From Dastarcus helophoroides (lineage: Eukaryota; Arthropoda; Insecta; Coleoptera; Bothrideridae), in contig CM053330.1 in assembly GCA_028583605.1 (NCBI GenBank), positions 27,912,598 to 27,976,597 on the forward strand: DNA of 64,000 bases, given 5' to 3'. Positions 1-12,080 of this stretch are shown here, piece by piece; within the stretch, counting starts at the first letter, position 1; every line of letters starts with the position of its first letter. The translations under genes and the position numbers were made by a program. The notes below the pieces were generated by a model. It was not told the origin of the DNA, searched no databases, and was given only the letters and a program-made list of their open reading frames with translations.

Positions 1-798
1 CCGTTTCCGGGTTCTAGAAGAATCAAGCAGATAAGGCTTATCGTTTGCCGAAATTTCTGGAACGCTTATCTGCCGATAACTTCATTATCGCGGCCCATTT
101 CTCTTATCAGATTTTTCTAGAAAATTTCCTTAACTAAACTTTATAATTACATTTCGTTACAATACATACATATCTTCTTAATATTCCTAACTACCTGTAA
201 ACATTCGACTGACGTTTAGAAATGATGAATAATTTTTCACTAATTATAGTAAATATCTAGTATCAACTTCACAATCCGTTGCAATACATAGACTCAAAAT
301 CTTGAAATTACATTGTTTTAGAAATTATGAAATTTACACGCTTTGATTAAACTCGAATTTGATTTTGTTTTCAAACTAAAAATTACGAGAAAGCAGTCTT
401 CGATAATGTAAAGTTTTTTAAATTTAAATCTTCACTCTTCGATTTTAAAATCAAAATTTTGAGTTTGAATGCAAACTTTGCCTTCAAACGTGAAATTTTT
501 AGTTTTTTAATTTTTACTTTAAAATTTCCATATTTCGATTGTAAACTAATGGGTTACATTTCAAAGTTTTTTATTTTACATACTTTAAATTTTACATATT
601 TCGATTGTAAACCCATTTGGATTTGAAACAAAATGTTGAATATGTAAGCTCGAGATTTTTAGAAATTTGGAATTTTTTAACTTTAAATCTTCACATTTTT
701 TTTTAACTTTGAACACTAAAGTGTTTTGATGTTTAACATAAAAGACTTTCGACTTTGAACACAAAACTTTAACTTTTAGTAGAATTAAAAATGTTGAT
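1..798. other. AT-rich intergenic DNA, no gene seen
   Basis: AT-rich sequence with runs of A and T and short quasi-repeats such as the pair of ATTTCGATTGTAAAC copies near 535 and 600. No open reading frame with recognisable protein content and no clear transposon ends are visible. Confidence 0.5.
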
Positions 799-886
799 CG
801 TACCGCGGATCAAACTTAGAACCTTTCACGTGGTAGAGGCAAACTCTCACATCATTGAACTACCGCATAGGACCACTTATTGACAT
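799..886 (-). repeat. tRNA-like SINE remnant or tRNA pseudogene
   Basis: On the minus strand this GC-richer island has an A-box-like GCGGTAGTTCAATG and, about 35 bases later, a B-box-like AGGTTCTAAGTTTGATCC, the arrangement of a tRNA-type pol III promoter. It is too diverged to fold as a sound tRNA, so a tRNA-derived SINE head or tRNA pseudogene fits best. No 3' tail or target duplication was found. Confidence 0.45.
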
Positions 887-2255
887 CACGTACCCTAATC
901 TCGGTACCCCCTACAAACTTTAAGTTTAAAATTTTTAAATTAATCTCTTTGGTATTAAACACAAGGATTTTTTAATCTTGAGAAATTGTTATTTAGAAAT
1001 ATCTAAGTTTCTTCAATATTAATTCGCTTCCTACTATAAAGAAAAAATTTTAATTTTATACAACAAAATTTTTTAGAATAAATGTAATTTTTCTAAATTA
1101 TATTTTTATTAACACGAATCAGGCGCGGATCCAGAAAGGTTTTTCGTGGGGGGGGGGGGCACTTCCATCCCTACCAACCCTTTTACATGCTTGAATAGCG
1201 CCGCAGACAAAAATTTCAAGTTCATGTGAGATTTTCAATTCAAAATTAAATAATATAAAAAAATTGATTTTCATACGAAACCAAGATCAAAATTCAACCA
1301 CCATATTGCATGATTAACATTTTATTTCCGACTGAAAATATATAAGATTCTAGTAGAAAAGGAAAACAAAATATAATTTTTATTTCAAACTGAACATTGT
1401 CAAGTATATACCGTATAATACAAATAAAACTACAAAACTTTGCAACTAAAAGGTTAACATAATAGAACAAAAACCATAAAATTCAATTTTGTTTTTCGTT
1501 AATCTTAACCTGAAACTGTGTGCTTGAATTATTTGGAATTAGAAAATTATGAAATAAATAATAATATAGTAAATTTAAAAAATGGTCAAAATTTCGAAAA
1601 ATTTGTACCAGAAAAGAGCAGAGAATTTGAAATTTCGAGATCAATGTTAAAATTTCGAATTTAATATTGAAATAGTACAAAAGTAATAAAAACTTGGCTG
1701 TGCCAATTTTGACAAAATGATAAAGTTTAAAAAATCCTTAATTCACAAAAAGAAATTTTTCTTTAATTTAAAAAAAAATGTCATAACATACCCATTCATT
1801 TCCGTATTTTTGCAAAGCTCAGCTTCTCTTTCATTTCCTTATAAAATTTTGCTAACCAGACATTTTTTTACCTCGGTCAAACATTATGAAAAAACAAATA
1901 AAACCAAGAATACACACACAAAACTAATCGTAAATGTTTTTTTTTTTTATTTTAAAACTATGTCACTGTATAGAGTATACATATAAATAAAGAGGGAGAA
2001 CAAAAAGACTGACTGAAAAAATTAATGTGTAATTTGAGATAAAATTTTGCTCACTTGTTTTGGTGTTGACTGTTTGGTAAATTCTGGGAACTCTTGTAAG
2101 CGATAGTTACTAAACATAGCGTCACAGCATCAGATTACATTCGTAAATAAGAAAATCACCGGCGATAAAGCATAAAGCCCATAAAATCAAGTCAATTATT
2201 TATTAGAAGAATTTCTGTGAGGCGATCAATTTTGCATAAGAATATTTCTACAAAT

Positions 2256-5200
2256 CAGTGGCGTGTTCTTCATGGAAGCTAGGGAAGCACAGCTTCCCTT
2301 GTAAAATAAAAATGTCTATTTTCATTCATGTTTTATTGGCTTTGTCTGCACCAGTTACTCCTTCCACAATTTTAGATTTTCAGAAATCTTCTGTTAAGGA
2401 ACTGGCGAAGTAAAGGCCAATAAATTATGAATAAAAATACCAATGCTTCGCAAAGAAGATATACAGAATATCCAAAAATGCCCATATTTATTTTATTCTA
2501 AAATTTCTTTTTTTACACAACAGTTGCTGCCACTCTTTAATGATATTAGTCACACTTACGATCGAAATTTCAAAATTGTATTTGTAAAATAACATACTCA
2601 ACTTATTTTTGAGATAATTAACCGGAATTTATTTGTGTACAAATTTTTAACGAACGATAAACAATTGTATGTTATTGAAAATGTCAACATTTTTCAAAAT
2701 TGTTATTTCAAAAGTCGAATCTTTTCAAAATTTTAACTTTTTTTAAACAATTTAACATGTTTAAATTTTAATTAATCATTGAAAATTTCCACTTTTTTCG
2801 AAATTGAGACTTCAAAATTTTTCCTATTCCAAAACTTTCTTTTCCCAAATTTCCTCTCTTGTAAATCTCGACTTTTTCAAAATTTCGACTTTTTTAATTA
2901 AATGTCATCTTCCGGCCTCTAGTGAAAGCTTCCATATTTCATCCATTTTTTTCAAATTTTTCGAATTCCAAAATTTCTTTTTTCTCGAAATTTTGTAATT
3001 TTGATTATTTCTCCAAATTTCGACTTTTAATTTTGAAATTTGGACTATTTCGTTCTCAACTTTTTTTTTAAAATGCAAACTATTTCTCAAAAAATAAAAT
3101 AACATTTTTTTTGAAAATTTCGAATATTCCGAAAATATTAATTCTCTTTTTAAAAATTTCGTCCTTGTTGCACAAATTCAGATGACGAAATTGTCAATTT
3201 TTTCAAAATTTGCGCTTTTCCTTGTGATTCTGACTGAAAATTTTTACTTCCTTTAAAATATTGACTCCTTTTTAAATTTTCGACCTTTTCACCAAATTCG
3301 ACTTTTTGTAAATTACAACTTTTTTTGAAAAATTACTCTTGATAATTTGAACCATTTATTTGAAAAATTCACTATTCGCTATTTCTTAATAAAATATACA
3401 GAAAGACCTTTTTTAATAATATTTACCGAAAATTTCGACTTTTTTGAAAATTAAGAACAAAAGATATCCAAAATTTAGGCTTCTTTTTGAATTTTCGACT
3501 AAAAATTTTTGCGAGAGTTTCAATTATTTAAAAAATCCTAACTTTTCTTAGTAAAATTTATACTTTTGCTCTAAATTTTTACTCGCGTTTAAAATTTCGA
3601 CATTTTTGATTTTTCCTAAAATCTAGTTTTTTGTCGTGACATTTTGATCACTTTTTCAAAATGTCCTAGTTTTTTTGAAAAATCAACATTTTCTGGAATT
3701 ATTAGTTTTTCTAAAAATTTGTATATAAAATTTCGAATTTTTTTTGAAAAGTGGGCTTCTTTTCGAAAAATTAGACGTTTGTCAAAATTTCGATTTTTTC
3801 TCAGAACTTCAATATTTTTCTCAAAATTTCAATTTTTTTTTGGAAATTGCGACTTTCTTTGTAATTGTAATTTTGTGGTAAATTTGAATTTATATTAAAA
3901 ATTCGACTTTTTAAATTTGGATTTATTACTGAAAATTTCGACGTTTTTGCCGATTTAGACATTTCAACATATTAACTTTTCAAAACTGTCTTTTTTATAA
4001 CAATGTAACCTCTTCTAGAAACGTCGACTTTTTTTTATTGAAAATTAAAAAAATTTTTTTTTAAATTATGACTTCAATAATTCGTCTGTTTCTCAAAATT
4101 TTGGGTGTTTCTCCATATTTTAACTTTTACTGAAAATTTCGACTCCTTTGAAAATTTGATTTTTTCTAAAATATAGTTTTTGTCGCGACATTTTGACCAC
4201 GTTTTGAAAATGTGCAAATATTTTGAAAATTCAACTTTTTTTGAAATGTGGATTTTTTGAAAATTTTGATTTAAAATTTCGAATTATTTTTGAACAGTGA
4301 GCTTTTTTCGAAAAATTAGACTTTTGTCGAAATTTCGATTTTTTCTCAACGTTTCAATTTTTTTCTCAAGATTTCAAATTTTTTTCGAAATGTCGAAAAT
4401 TTTTATAGTTTTAAAAATTCTTTGAAAAATTTTACTTTTGTTAAACATTTAAATTTATTTTAAAAACTTGATTTCTTTAATTTAGAAAATTTGGACTTTT
4501 TTAACAATTTGGAGATTTCAACATATTAACTTTTCAAAATTTTCTTTTTTTGAATATTTTAACCTTTTCTCGTAATACCGATTTTTTTGACTGGAAATTT
4601 CGAATTTTTTTTGAAATTATGACTTGTTTAAATATTTAATTATTATGTTGAGGTTATATATTATTATAGATTATGTTGAAAATTTCGACTTTTTTAAAAA
4701 TTTGCTTTTTTCTACAATTTAGATCTTTTCCCAAAATTTTGACTATTTTTGAGAAATGTCAATTTTTTAGAGATTTCAGCTTTTGTAGAAATTTACACTT
4801 TTTTGAAATATTGACTTAAAAATTTGGACTTTTTTTGAAAAATTTCTGTTTTTATAATCTTTTTTAGACACTTTTTAGACAATTTTGACTATCCAAAATT
4901 GCGACTTGAAAGTTTCGATGTTTTTTAAAAATTTCAATTGTTTCTGTAAATTTTAATATCTGTTTAAATTGTTTGAATTTGAACTTGTTTTAAATTTCTT
5001 CAAGAATTTTGACTTCTTTCGGAATTTCGAAATTTTTTCAAATTCCGGCATTTGATAATCAGGATCTTTTTAAAAATTTCGTAAATTACATTTTCTTAAA
5101 ATTTCGATTTTCTTTAAATGTTGAAGTTTTAAAGACCTCAGGAAAAAATATATTTTTGCTTCAGTACCATTTTGTGAATAAAATGATTTTGATAATTTTG

Positions 5201-5846
5201 ACTTTCCAGAATTGTGACTTGAACGTTTCGAAGTTTATTAAAAATTTTAATTTTTTCTTTAAATTTTGAATTCTGTTAACAAATTTTAATTTTTAAAAAT
5301 TTGAACTTGTTTTAATATTTTTTAAAAATTTTGGTACTTTTTTCGGAATTTCGACTTTTTTTGATATTCCGACATTTCGACAAAAAATAAATTTACATTT
5401 TCCTAAAATTTTGATTTTCTTTATATGTTTCAAAGATCTCAGGAAAAAATATATTTTTGCTCAAGTTCCATTTTTTGAATGAAATGATTTTTGTAAATTT
5501 TTAACTTAGAATCTTAATTCGAAATTTTGATTAAGGATCCAAATTTAAACTGAAAACTAAACATTAAATATTCAAAGTTTTACTGATCTAGATATTTTTT
5601 AAATAAGTTTCGACAATATCTGGACTTAAACTTAAAATTTGTAATTTTTTTCGAATATTTTTTAACGTCTCTTCCAAATTTCAATTTTCTTTTGAAATCC
5701 TGAATTTATATCGCTATTTCGATTAATCGAAGCACGCCAGAAAGGAATATTATTTTTTGGATGCTAATGAAAGCAAAATTATTATTAATCCTTTTTAAGG
5801 GTTTCCGGTCAGCTTCCCTATTCATAAAAGTCACGACACGCCACTG
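2256..5846. mobile_element. Inner hAT-like element filled with AT-rich array
   Basis: The left end is CAGTGGCGTGTTCTTCATGG and the right end, reversed, is CAGTGGCGTGTCGTGACTTT. Both continue into a related GGGAAGC motif. Flanks CTACAAAT (2248-2255) and CTACAACT (5847-5854) form an 8-bp target duplication with one mismatch. The 3.6-kb interior is almost entirely the AT-rich array described at 2690-5720 and contains no transposase, so it must have moved in trans. Confidence 0.7.
2690..5720 (+). repeat. AT-rich quasi-periodic array (TTTCGACTTTTT family)
   Basis: A long run of degenerate units built around AAAATTTCGACTTTTTT, spaced irregularly at roughly 25-35 bases. The short open frames here (for example 2804-2998, 3644-3898, 5009-5269) are low-complexity F/K/N/I strings produced by the repeat and are not genes. 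The same motif recurs in many other places in the window, in both orientations. Confidence 0.7.
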
Positions 5847-5973
5847 CTACAACTTTTTATTCTTTATTTTATTTCGTATTTTTTAATTATTTATTTTGAA
5901 CTTCTTGAGCATCTCGGGAGGGGGAAGCACTTGCACTTGGTGCCCCCCCTCTGGATTCGTCACTGACACGAAT

Positions 5974-6387
5974 ATAATCGGTGAGGGACCTATTACGATG
6001 TAATCTGTGAGTAGTTGCTTTCAGCAGGGAGATATTAAATTGCAAAAAAAATCTGGTCCCTAGTAATATTCAGAACAAAAAAAACGTTGGGTCCTGACCA
6101 TATTTAATATTTTGGAAAAAAGAACGTTATCACCTCAAAATAATGTTCATCGTCCAAAATGAGAAAACATCATAGACACACTTCTGAAGCCCCCCCGTCT
6201 CCCCAATGCTTTGAGCTAGCTACCGCTTTGGATATAATGTTTAACGTTCACCGAAATATAATTTATTTTTGTTCAGAAAAAAACACAGACCTATATTATG
6301 AAATTATAGCCTATATTTCATGAAATAAGTATAAAAGTTGTAGAAAATGTATAAACTTTTACATATAAGGTTTTATAGAAATTATTT
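5974..6387. other. Intergenic, nothing recognisable
   Basis: Unique AT-rich sequence downstream of the membrane protein gene on the minus strand. It would hold that gene's 3' UTR. No other gene or repeat boundary is evident. Confidence 0.4.
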
Positions 6388-7753
6388 CTATTGGTGCAGC
6401 AAGTCATATTTACATAACGTCGATCGGCTTTGATTCATCATTTCGACCACATATTCGGTATCTTCCCTCTCTTGTAAATCATCCTCTTCATAAACATCAA
6501 CTACTGGTCCCCTATTTGGACCTTCATCCTTGAAATGAGCAAAGGTAATAGATGTTCAATCAATAAAACTAACTAAAAAATAGTAGTTATTTTATACCTC
6601 ATCATCGACTTTGAATTTAACACAATCCATAAACCTAATGATTCTCACTGATTTAAAACAGACATTATCTTCACTCCCTTTGTAGTTTTTTATGCAACAT
6701 ATAAAAGTACAAAGATTTGAGATCAGGACTAGAGGAAGAGCCAGGAAAAAGACTGTATTAAGGCAAAATTCCGTTCTTCTAAAATATATAACGAAACTTA
6801 GATTAAGGTACAAATTGAACATCAAATCTTGATTCTGGACCAGAAGTTATTTGACTGCTCGTATCTCTAATGAAATCAATTCACAATATTTACATTGAGA
6901 GAGGTCGAACAGATCTTTCTAGAGTAATAGGATGCACAGGCCAGCCCCCTACATCATAAACAACTTGTTTTCCTTTTATGCACTGCTCCTGATATTCATC
7001 CAGCGGTCGTGGCATATCAACCAGCAGGGAAAGTCCAAACAAGCCTATCCATGGCGAATAAAATAGTCCAAGCAACCCTTTTGTTAATCCTACAAAAAAG
7101 AGTTTTGCATCTCATCCCAATAAAAATAACAAGCTGATTTAAATTTTAACCGATTTGATTAGTGTCGATTATCAAACAAAGTGAGTACAAAAAAGAATCA
7201 GAAGTTGTAAACTCTGAAAAACTGACACGTTTTTGCTAAACCTATCATTTGCTTTATTAGATTAATAGATAATAAGACACAAGTGTTACGTCATGATCGC
7301 CGTTCTTGTTGCGGTACATCAAGTTTCGCCTTCTATACAATTTAAATTTCACACGTACACTGGCTGTTTTAAAACATTTATTTTAAACAAATTGTCGCTT
7401 TCGCTATACCGGTTTACTCGTTAGATTGAAGGGACATCGAGAAGACATAAGAAAAACTCAAACAAAACTATCATCCTCGACAAGTCTTCCTTGGAACCTT
7501 CTTCCAATGAGTAGGCAGAAATAAAAAGCTACTTACCTAATAGTATTAATAGAAATATCACACTAATGAATATAGTTAGTATTAGAACAGGAATGTTTTC
7601 GCATAACTTTTTCTTGTAGTACAACATTTGTTCCGGGGACTCGCACACTGTCCCTCGGCCCGCTCTGTATTTAAAATTAAGCTCATCATTTGCATAGGCA
7701 GACGCACTGGTCCAAATTAGATACAACGTTAAGCAAATTTTGACGCAAAACAT
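6388..7753 (-). CDS. Unrecognised signal-peptide, multi-pass membrane protein, 4 exons
   Basis: I do not recognise the family. Four exons join in frame with GT-AG introns: 7537-7753, 6894-7089, 6598-6778 and 6388-6528, giving 735 nt and 244 residues. The protein starts with a likely signal peptide (about residues 1-22), followed by a short segment with two cysteines and a hydrophobic stretch near 53-73 (VLILTIFISVIFLLILLG). A second hydrophobic patch includes FYSPWIGLFGLSLLV (about 78-92). A soluble stretch contains DEYQEQCIKGKQVVYDVGGW. Another membrane segment, near 143-163, includes FFLALPLVLISNLCTFICC. The C-terminal tail is acidic (VDDEDEGPNRG, YEEDDLQERED). Consistent phase across all three junctions (lengths 217, 196, 181, 141) supports the model. 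The start is the first ATG before the hydrophobic leader. A tail facing the cytosol is inference. Confidence 0.72.
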
Positions 7754-7924
7754 GAAACATGACGGGATGTTTTCCAGTCTGTGTCCTTTGATTAAATGCA
7801 GGCGAACATATTAGCCACAGAGTTGAAACGAGTTTTGAAAGTGGCGCGAATGTGATCAAGATAACACAGAAAAAAATGTTCTTCAGTTTCCTCCTTTTTT
7901 TAATACGTCCGTGACACATTGATT

Positions 7925-8870
7925 TTTGTCTCCAGATTTTAAATTTATACTTTCATACCATTTTTTACTTAAAATTTTGAGTGAACTCAAAAATTCGGTC
8001 TTTCAGATTTTTTTTCGAAATTCCCGATCATATTTAATTGTCGAACGACGATTTTTTTCATATATCTTCTACACATTACATAATAATTATGTATGCTTCC
8101 TTTTAGAAAATCTCAAGTATAAACTGGAAATTTCGGTAAAAGTTAGATTTCAATTTTTTCTCATTTTATGTTTACACTGTCTTTTTTTAATATTTCTTCT
8201 TGATTTTAAATTGAAAATAATGACTTTTTTCCAGAAATATTTTGTTATATTTCCAAATTCATTTGAATTTATTTCTTAAGCATTTGATTGGAAACTTAAA
8301 ATTTCAAATTAAAAAAAATGTTTTCTTAATCTCAGTTTGGGTTAGACATTTCAAATTGTTTTCGAGATTTCGACTTTTTCGCAAAATTTCAGGTTTACAC
8401 TTTTTAAGTTCTGATTTTACAATGAAAATTTCAACTTTTTCTAAAAATTGACCTCAAAACTTTCACTTTTTTTAGAAGTTGCCAATGTAAATTCACTTCA
8501 ACTTATTCTTAACACTTTTTTTTGAAATTAAGACATCAAAATTCAAAATTTTTGTTCGAAATTAAAACAATACATTTTTAAAATTTTTCACTTAAACTCG
8601 AAAGTTAGAGTTTTTTTAAATAGTTTAGATATTGTTTACGAAATTTTGATGTTAATTTCGAAATTGTGCTTTATTGTTCTCGAAATATTCTTTCACATAA
8701 AATCTGAATATTTTTCGAAATTTTAACGTTCTCTAAATTCATTCTTCTAATTTTTATCTTTTTCCCTAAAATTTTGTTTTCAAACGCGATATTTCGATTA
8801 GCACCTTCATTTTTCTTTAATAAATCACCATTTTTTTTTCGAAATTTCGTACTTGTAGAAAAGAGACAAG
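7925..8870 (+). repeat. AT-rich TTTCGACTTTTT-type array
   Basis: Same low-complexity family as 2690-5720, in the same orientation. The open frame at 7926-8279 is F/I/L/K-rich and belongs to this repeat. No gene seen. Confidence 0.6.
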
Positions 8871-9129
8871 TCACCAACCATTCGCCTGTTTTCCACTGAT
8901 TCGATAGACTCGGTCAAATTCTTATCATCAATTAAGCAAATCGCTCTACTTTGAATTGACTCCAAAAAAGCCAAAATGTGCTTTGGGGCTGAACTCAAAA
9001 CATGAGAACTCTATTCTGTGATGGCCTAGCATGAGTTTTGCAGAGAATGAGCAGCTGATGGGATGTGAAATGCTTTTTATTCCTAAAAAGAAAACCCAGC
9101 TTCTGAGAGGCGGTCCATGAGAATGTCGA

Positions 9130-9311
9130 TTGCATTATCCTTACTCTCTGATATAAGTATCTACTATCCTGAGAGAAGCTATTCGAGACTTATCTGCACA
9201 AGTGTGAGAAGATAGCTTCTCTCAGGATAGTTGACACTTTCGTCAGAAAAAAATATAGTTTATGTCAGAGAGAATTATACGGAATAAAGTGTCTAGTGAA
9301 AACGCACAGTT
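9130..9311. mobile_element. MITE, left-truncated copy
   Basis: It shares with the complete copy at 36478-36680 the segments TCTGATATAAGTATC, GAGAGAAGCTAT, GATAGCTTCTCTCAGGATAG and GGAATAAAGTGTCTAG. Internally GAGAGAAGCTAT pairs with GATAGCTTCTCTC to form a hairpin. The left terminal repeat seen at 36478 is not recognisable here. Confidence 0.6.
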
Positions 9312-9689
9312 AGAGAAAACATTGTCCTGAGCATTTAGGCATATTAGATTTTTTTTTCCGTTGCAGTATGATCTCGAGATCCCGATTAATCATCCGTATC
9401 TGATGTTTCCTTAGCTTAGATTATCTGAGAAAAAGAACTATTATAAAGCTAAAAGATCGTTTATGTGTAGCAGAAACAGAGTAGGACACGTAAGGGATCA
9501 CTGGGGTACCTCTGTATTAAGCACAAATGTCTCATTGTCAGATGAGATGCCATCACAACAATCTGAAGAGATCTGTCATTGGAATAACTACTCATTGAGT
9601 TTAAACATTGTAAAGCTGTCGAATTTTTAATTGTTTAAAAAGTGATTCCTTTAGATTCATCCTCGAATTTGTCATGTTAGAGGTAGCTT

Positions 9690-9976
9690 GGAGCCAATAA
9701 TCTTGCAACATGACAACGCTCCATACACCTTAGGCGCAACTCCAGAGGTTCTACCAAACCTGAATCGATTTCACACTCTTACTACTCCGATCTTGCACCT
9801 AGTGATTTTTATTGCTTTTTTTTTACTTTGAATAGACTTCAAGGATAATCATTACCCCTCGGACAATGCGGTGAAGGCAACTATCAAATTCTAGATTCGA
9901 GAAGTCAGAATTTTGTAGTGACTGAATGAAAAAAAAAATTACACCCTGGGAGAAATGTGATAGCCTTAACAATGAC
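9690..9976 (+). pseudogene. mariner-type transposase remnant, 5' of pogo insertion
   Basis: Across several frames the plus strand encodes mariner C-terminal landmarks: LQHDNAPYT (second catalytic Asp), a degraded SPDLAPSDFY-like segment, SDNAVKATIKF and IREVR, then GEKC..NND. Frameshifts and stops break it. The coding trace is cut at the TA at 9977-9978 by the pogo/Tigger element and resumes at 13703 as a short YVEK-like stretch, so the mariner copy was there first. Confidence 0.6.
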
Positions 9977-10071
9977 TACAGTAGAGACTCGATAATTCGG
10001 ATCAATTAAAGCTATAGCTAATCCGGATTAATAAAAGATCCCAAGCGTCTTCTGTTCCCAAGAGTTCTTTG

Positions 10072-10283
10072 TTACTTTTTGGCTAAGTTAATGCTTTTAA
10101 TGCATTTACCATCATCCCCGTCTTCTAATAGTAAAAACATATATGCCAAAAGGCCTTTTCGATAATTAACCTTTGTTAATCTGATAGCATTTTGATTCAT
10201 AGGCAGTATTACAGCCGTGCAATCTTCACTAATTAATTCCTCCTCAGAACTGTGACTTGGTGCATTATCTGCCGACAATAAAG
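10072..10283 (-). pseudogene. pogo/Tigger transposase, C-terminal fragment
   Basis: Minus-strand reading gives ALLSADNAPSHSSEEEL, then DCTAVILPMNQNAIRLTK and YRKGLL. These match the (L)LLDNAPSHP..FLPPN..I..KxxYR core of pogo/Tigger/jerky transposases, including the catalytic DNAPSH aspartate. The open frame upstream (10284-10317) lies in the inserted hAT-like element and is not part of this protein. The N-terminal half lies at about 13300-13570. Confidence 0.7.
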
Positions 10284-11089
10284 CAGTAGCGTGCATACAA
10301 TGAAGACAAAAAGGCATTGCCTACCCTAGTAGAATAAAAAAATATATATAATGCAGGCCTGCTCGTAAATAAAATTAATTTTTCAGCGGACAGGATTTTT
10401 TTATTAATGCTTTTATTAATGCAAAGTTAACACGAATACGGTAATATTCCAATGACCAGTCACACTCCCTCACAATATTCCTATGTAGGTGGCCCATAAA
10501 CCAAACGCATAGGCAGATAACAATACCATAACGCTTATATGGAGTAGTAAAAGCCATAGAGTAAATATAAACTAGAGAAGACAATAAACAAACCTTCGTG
10601 TCGTTATTGGAGTGAGAGGAAAGATGTTTATCAACATGAATTTTTTGGCAGACAAAGATTGTTTTTTGCAATTTTGTCGTTAATTTCAGCTTTAATGAAT
10701 TTAAATCTAGTGTTCGTTATGCAGCATAGTGACTAGAAGTAGTTCATATCGTTAATTGTTAGTAAAAAGGGTTATTTTAAAAATAATTCGTATACTTCAA
10801 AGAGAAGCGTGTTCAAGATCGTTTATTGAGTAGAACACAAGGTCGTATTCACATCGACTGCTTTCTAAAATTATCTATTTCAATTAACCTACTAGTAAAA
10901 AAATTGATGTGGATGGAAAAATGCTATATCCGACCAAAAATGGGCCATATTAGTCAGTAAGTTTTTTTTAATACAATGAGGTCCAAAATTAACGCATCAA
11001 TTCAATATTTACGTAATTTAAAATTCATGAGCAGGTCTATACTGAATTCTAAAATGAAACTTTTTGAGCATAGTTTTATCCTTTTCTCT

Positions 11090-12080
11090 TCAACTTCCTC
11101 GAAGTGACAATTACCCGTTTAAGATTTTAAAATTGAATGAGAGTGTGCTTGATAGGTCATTTGGAAGGGATTTTAATTATCTATTCAGCAAAGTTTTTTT
11201 GAATTTTATTAATATTCGTTGAGAAAAATAAATCTGACAATTTTAAAATGTATTTGAAATGTATCTCAGTTATGCTCATGTATCAAATATCTGTGAAATC
11301 TGACTTATCTAATTGATTTTGTAATGCACAGACCAATAGGTTTGAACATTTATTAGATTCGAAGTTTGGAAACCAAATACCGGTTTCGATCTTGTTAGAT
11401 CTCGTCAGTTTGGTATATCCAACATTCGAGTTGGATATACCAAACTGACGAGATCTAACAAGATCGAAACCGGTATTTGGTTTCCAAACTTCGAATCTAA
11501 TAAATGTTCAAACCTATTGGTCTGTGCATTATAGAATCCTTGTCTTCTGGGAATTCTCCTAGAGAGCAACCGCTTCGCTAGGTGGCAGTGTTTCAACTGT
11601 TGGTAGTTCAGCTACCTATGATTCACTATACACGCCTAGAGGGCTGCATGAATTTGTAGTCTAGGTTGCATTCTTCTTGCATAATTGATTTTGTGTCATA
11701 CTTATTCAATTTGAATGTATTCCTTTTTTCTGATGGCAAAATATCCAACACGAAGGAAGAAGTAAAAAGGATTTCCTTTTTACATATCAGAAAAAAATAT
11801 ACTTTTTTTCTATACCTGCAGTTTATCAGTAAAATCCTGTATGGCGTTAAATTTTAAATCTAACATGACGTTTTTTTCAAGCCTAATTTGATACCGCCTC
11901 GTTCAACCCCCTTGAAGTGACAGCTACCATTTAAAATTTTTAAATAGAAGAAGGACGCTTACTATAGCACATCTGAAAGGATTTTTAATTCTCTATCCAG
12001 CAATATAAAATTTTCCTAATTTCTGTTAATTTTTTTTATTGAAAAATATTAAATTTTTCCTGATGTGTAAAAAAGAAACT
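11090..12080. repeat. Pair of related direct segments flanking the palindrome
   Basis: Segments near 11090-11245 and 11905-12065 share landmarks in the same order: TGAAGTGACA-like, a TTTAAAATT stretch, GGATTTTAATT.TCTAT.CAGCAA and TGAAAAAT. This suggests an old direct duplication about 820 bases apart. The palindrome lies between them. Similarity is moderate and was judged by eye. Confidence 0.45.
11322..11531. repeat. Perfect palindrome: 102-bp arms, 6-base loop
   Basis: The left arm 11322-11423 is the exact reverse complement of 11430-11531; the 6-base spacer is ATTCGA. I found no mismatch along the arms. Transcription would give a long hairpin RNA, and the DNA could extrude a cruciform. 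A recent palindromic duplication or an assembly artefact are both possible. Confidence 0.9.

Larger units (their letters stand above)
1120..5965. mobile_element. Outer hAT-like DNA element, nonautonomous
   Basis: The left end reads CAGGCGCGGATCCAGA; the right end, reversed, reads CAGTGACGAATCCAGAG. Both are followed by a G-run and GCAC. The element is flanked by a perfect 8-bp duplication ACACGAAT at 1112-1119 and 5966-5973. An 8-bp duplication with CAG..CTG ends is the hAT signature. No transposase is visible. A second element of the same type (2256-5846) sits inside it, so the original element was only about 1.25 kb. Confidence 0.75.

Noticed and set aside
2804..5269. Several 60-90-codon frames rich in F, K, N and I
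   Set aside because: They are read-through of the AT-rich array. Composition is low complexity and frames exist on both strands.
7926..8279. 117-codon frame on the plus strand
   Set aside because: Hydrophobic low-complexity translation of the AT-rich array; looks like membrane protein only because TTT/ATT codons give F and I.
10375..10671. 98-codon minus-strand frame within the hAT-like element
   Set aside because: Does not match hAT or pogo transposase and shows no conserved motif.
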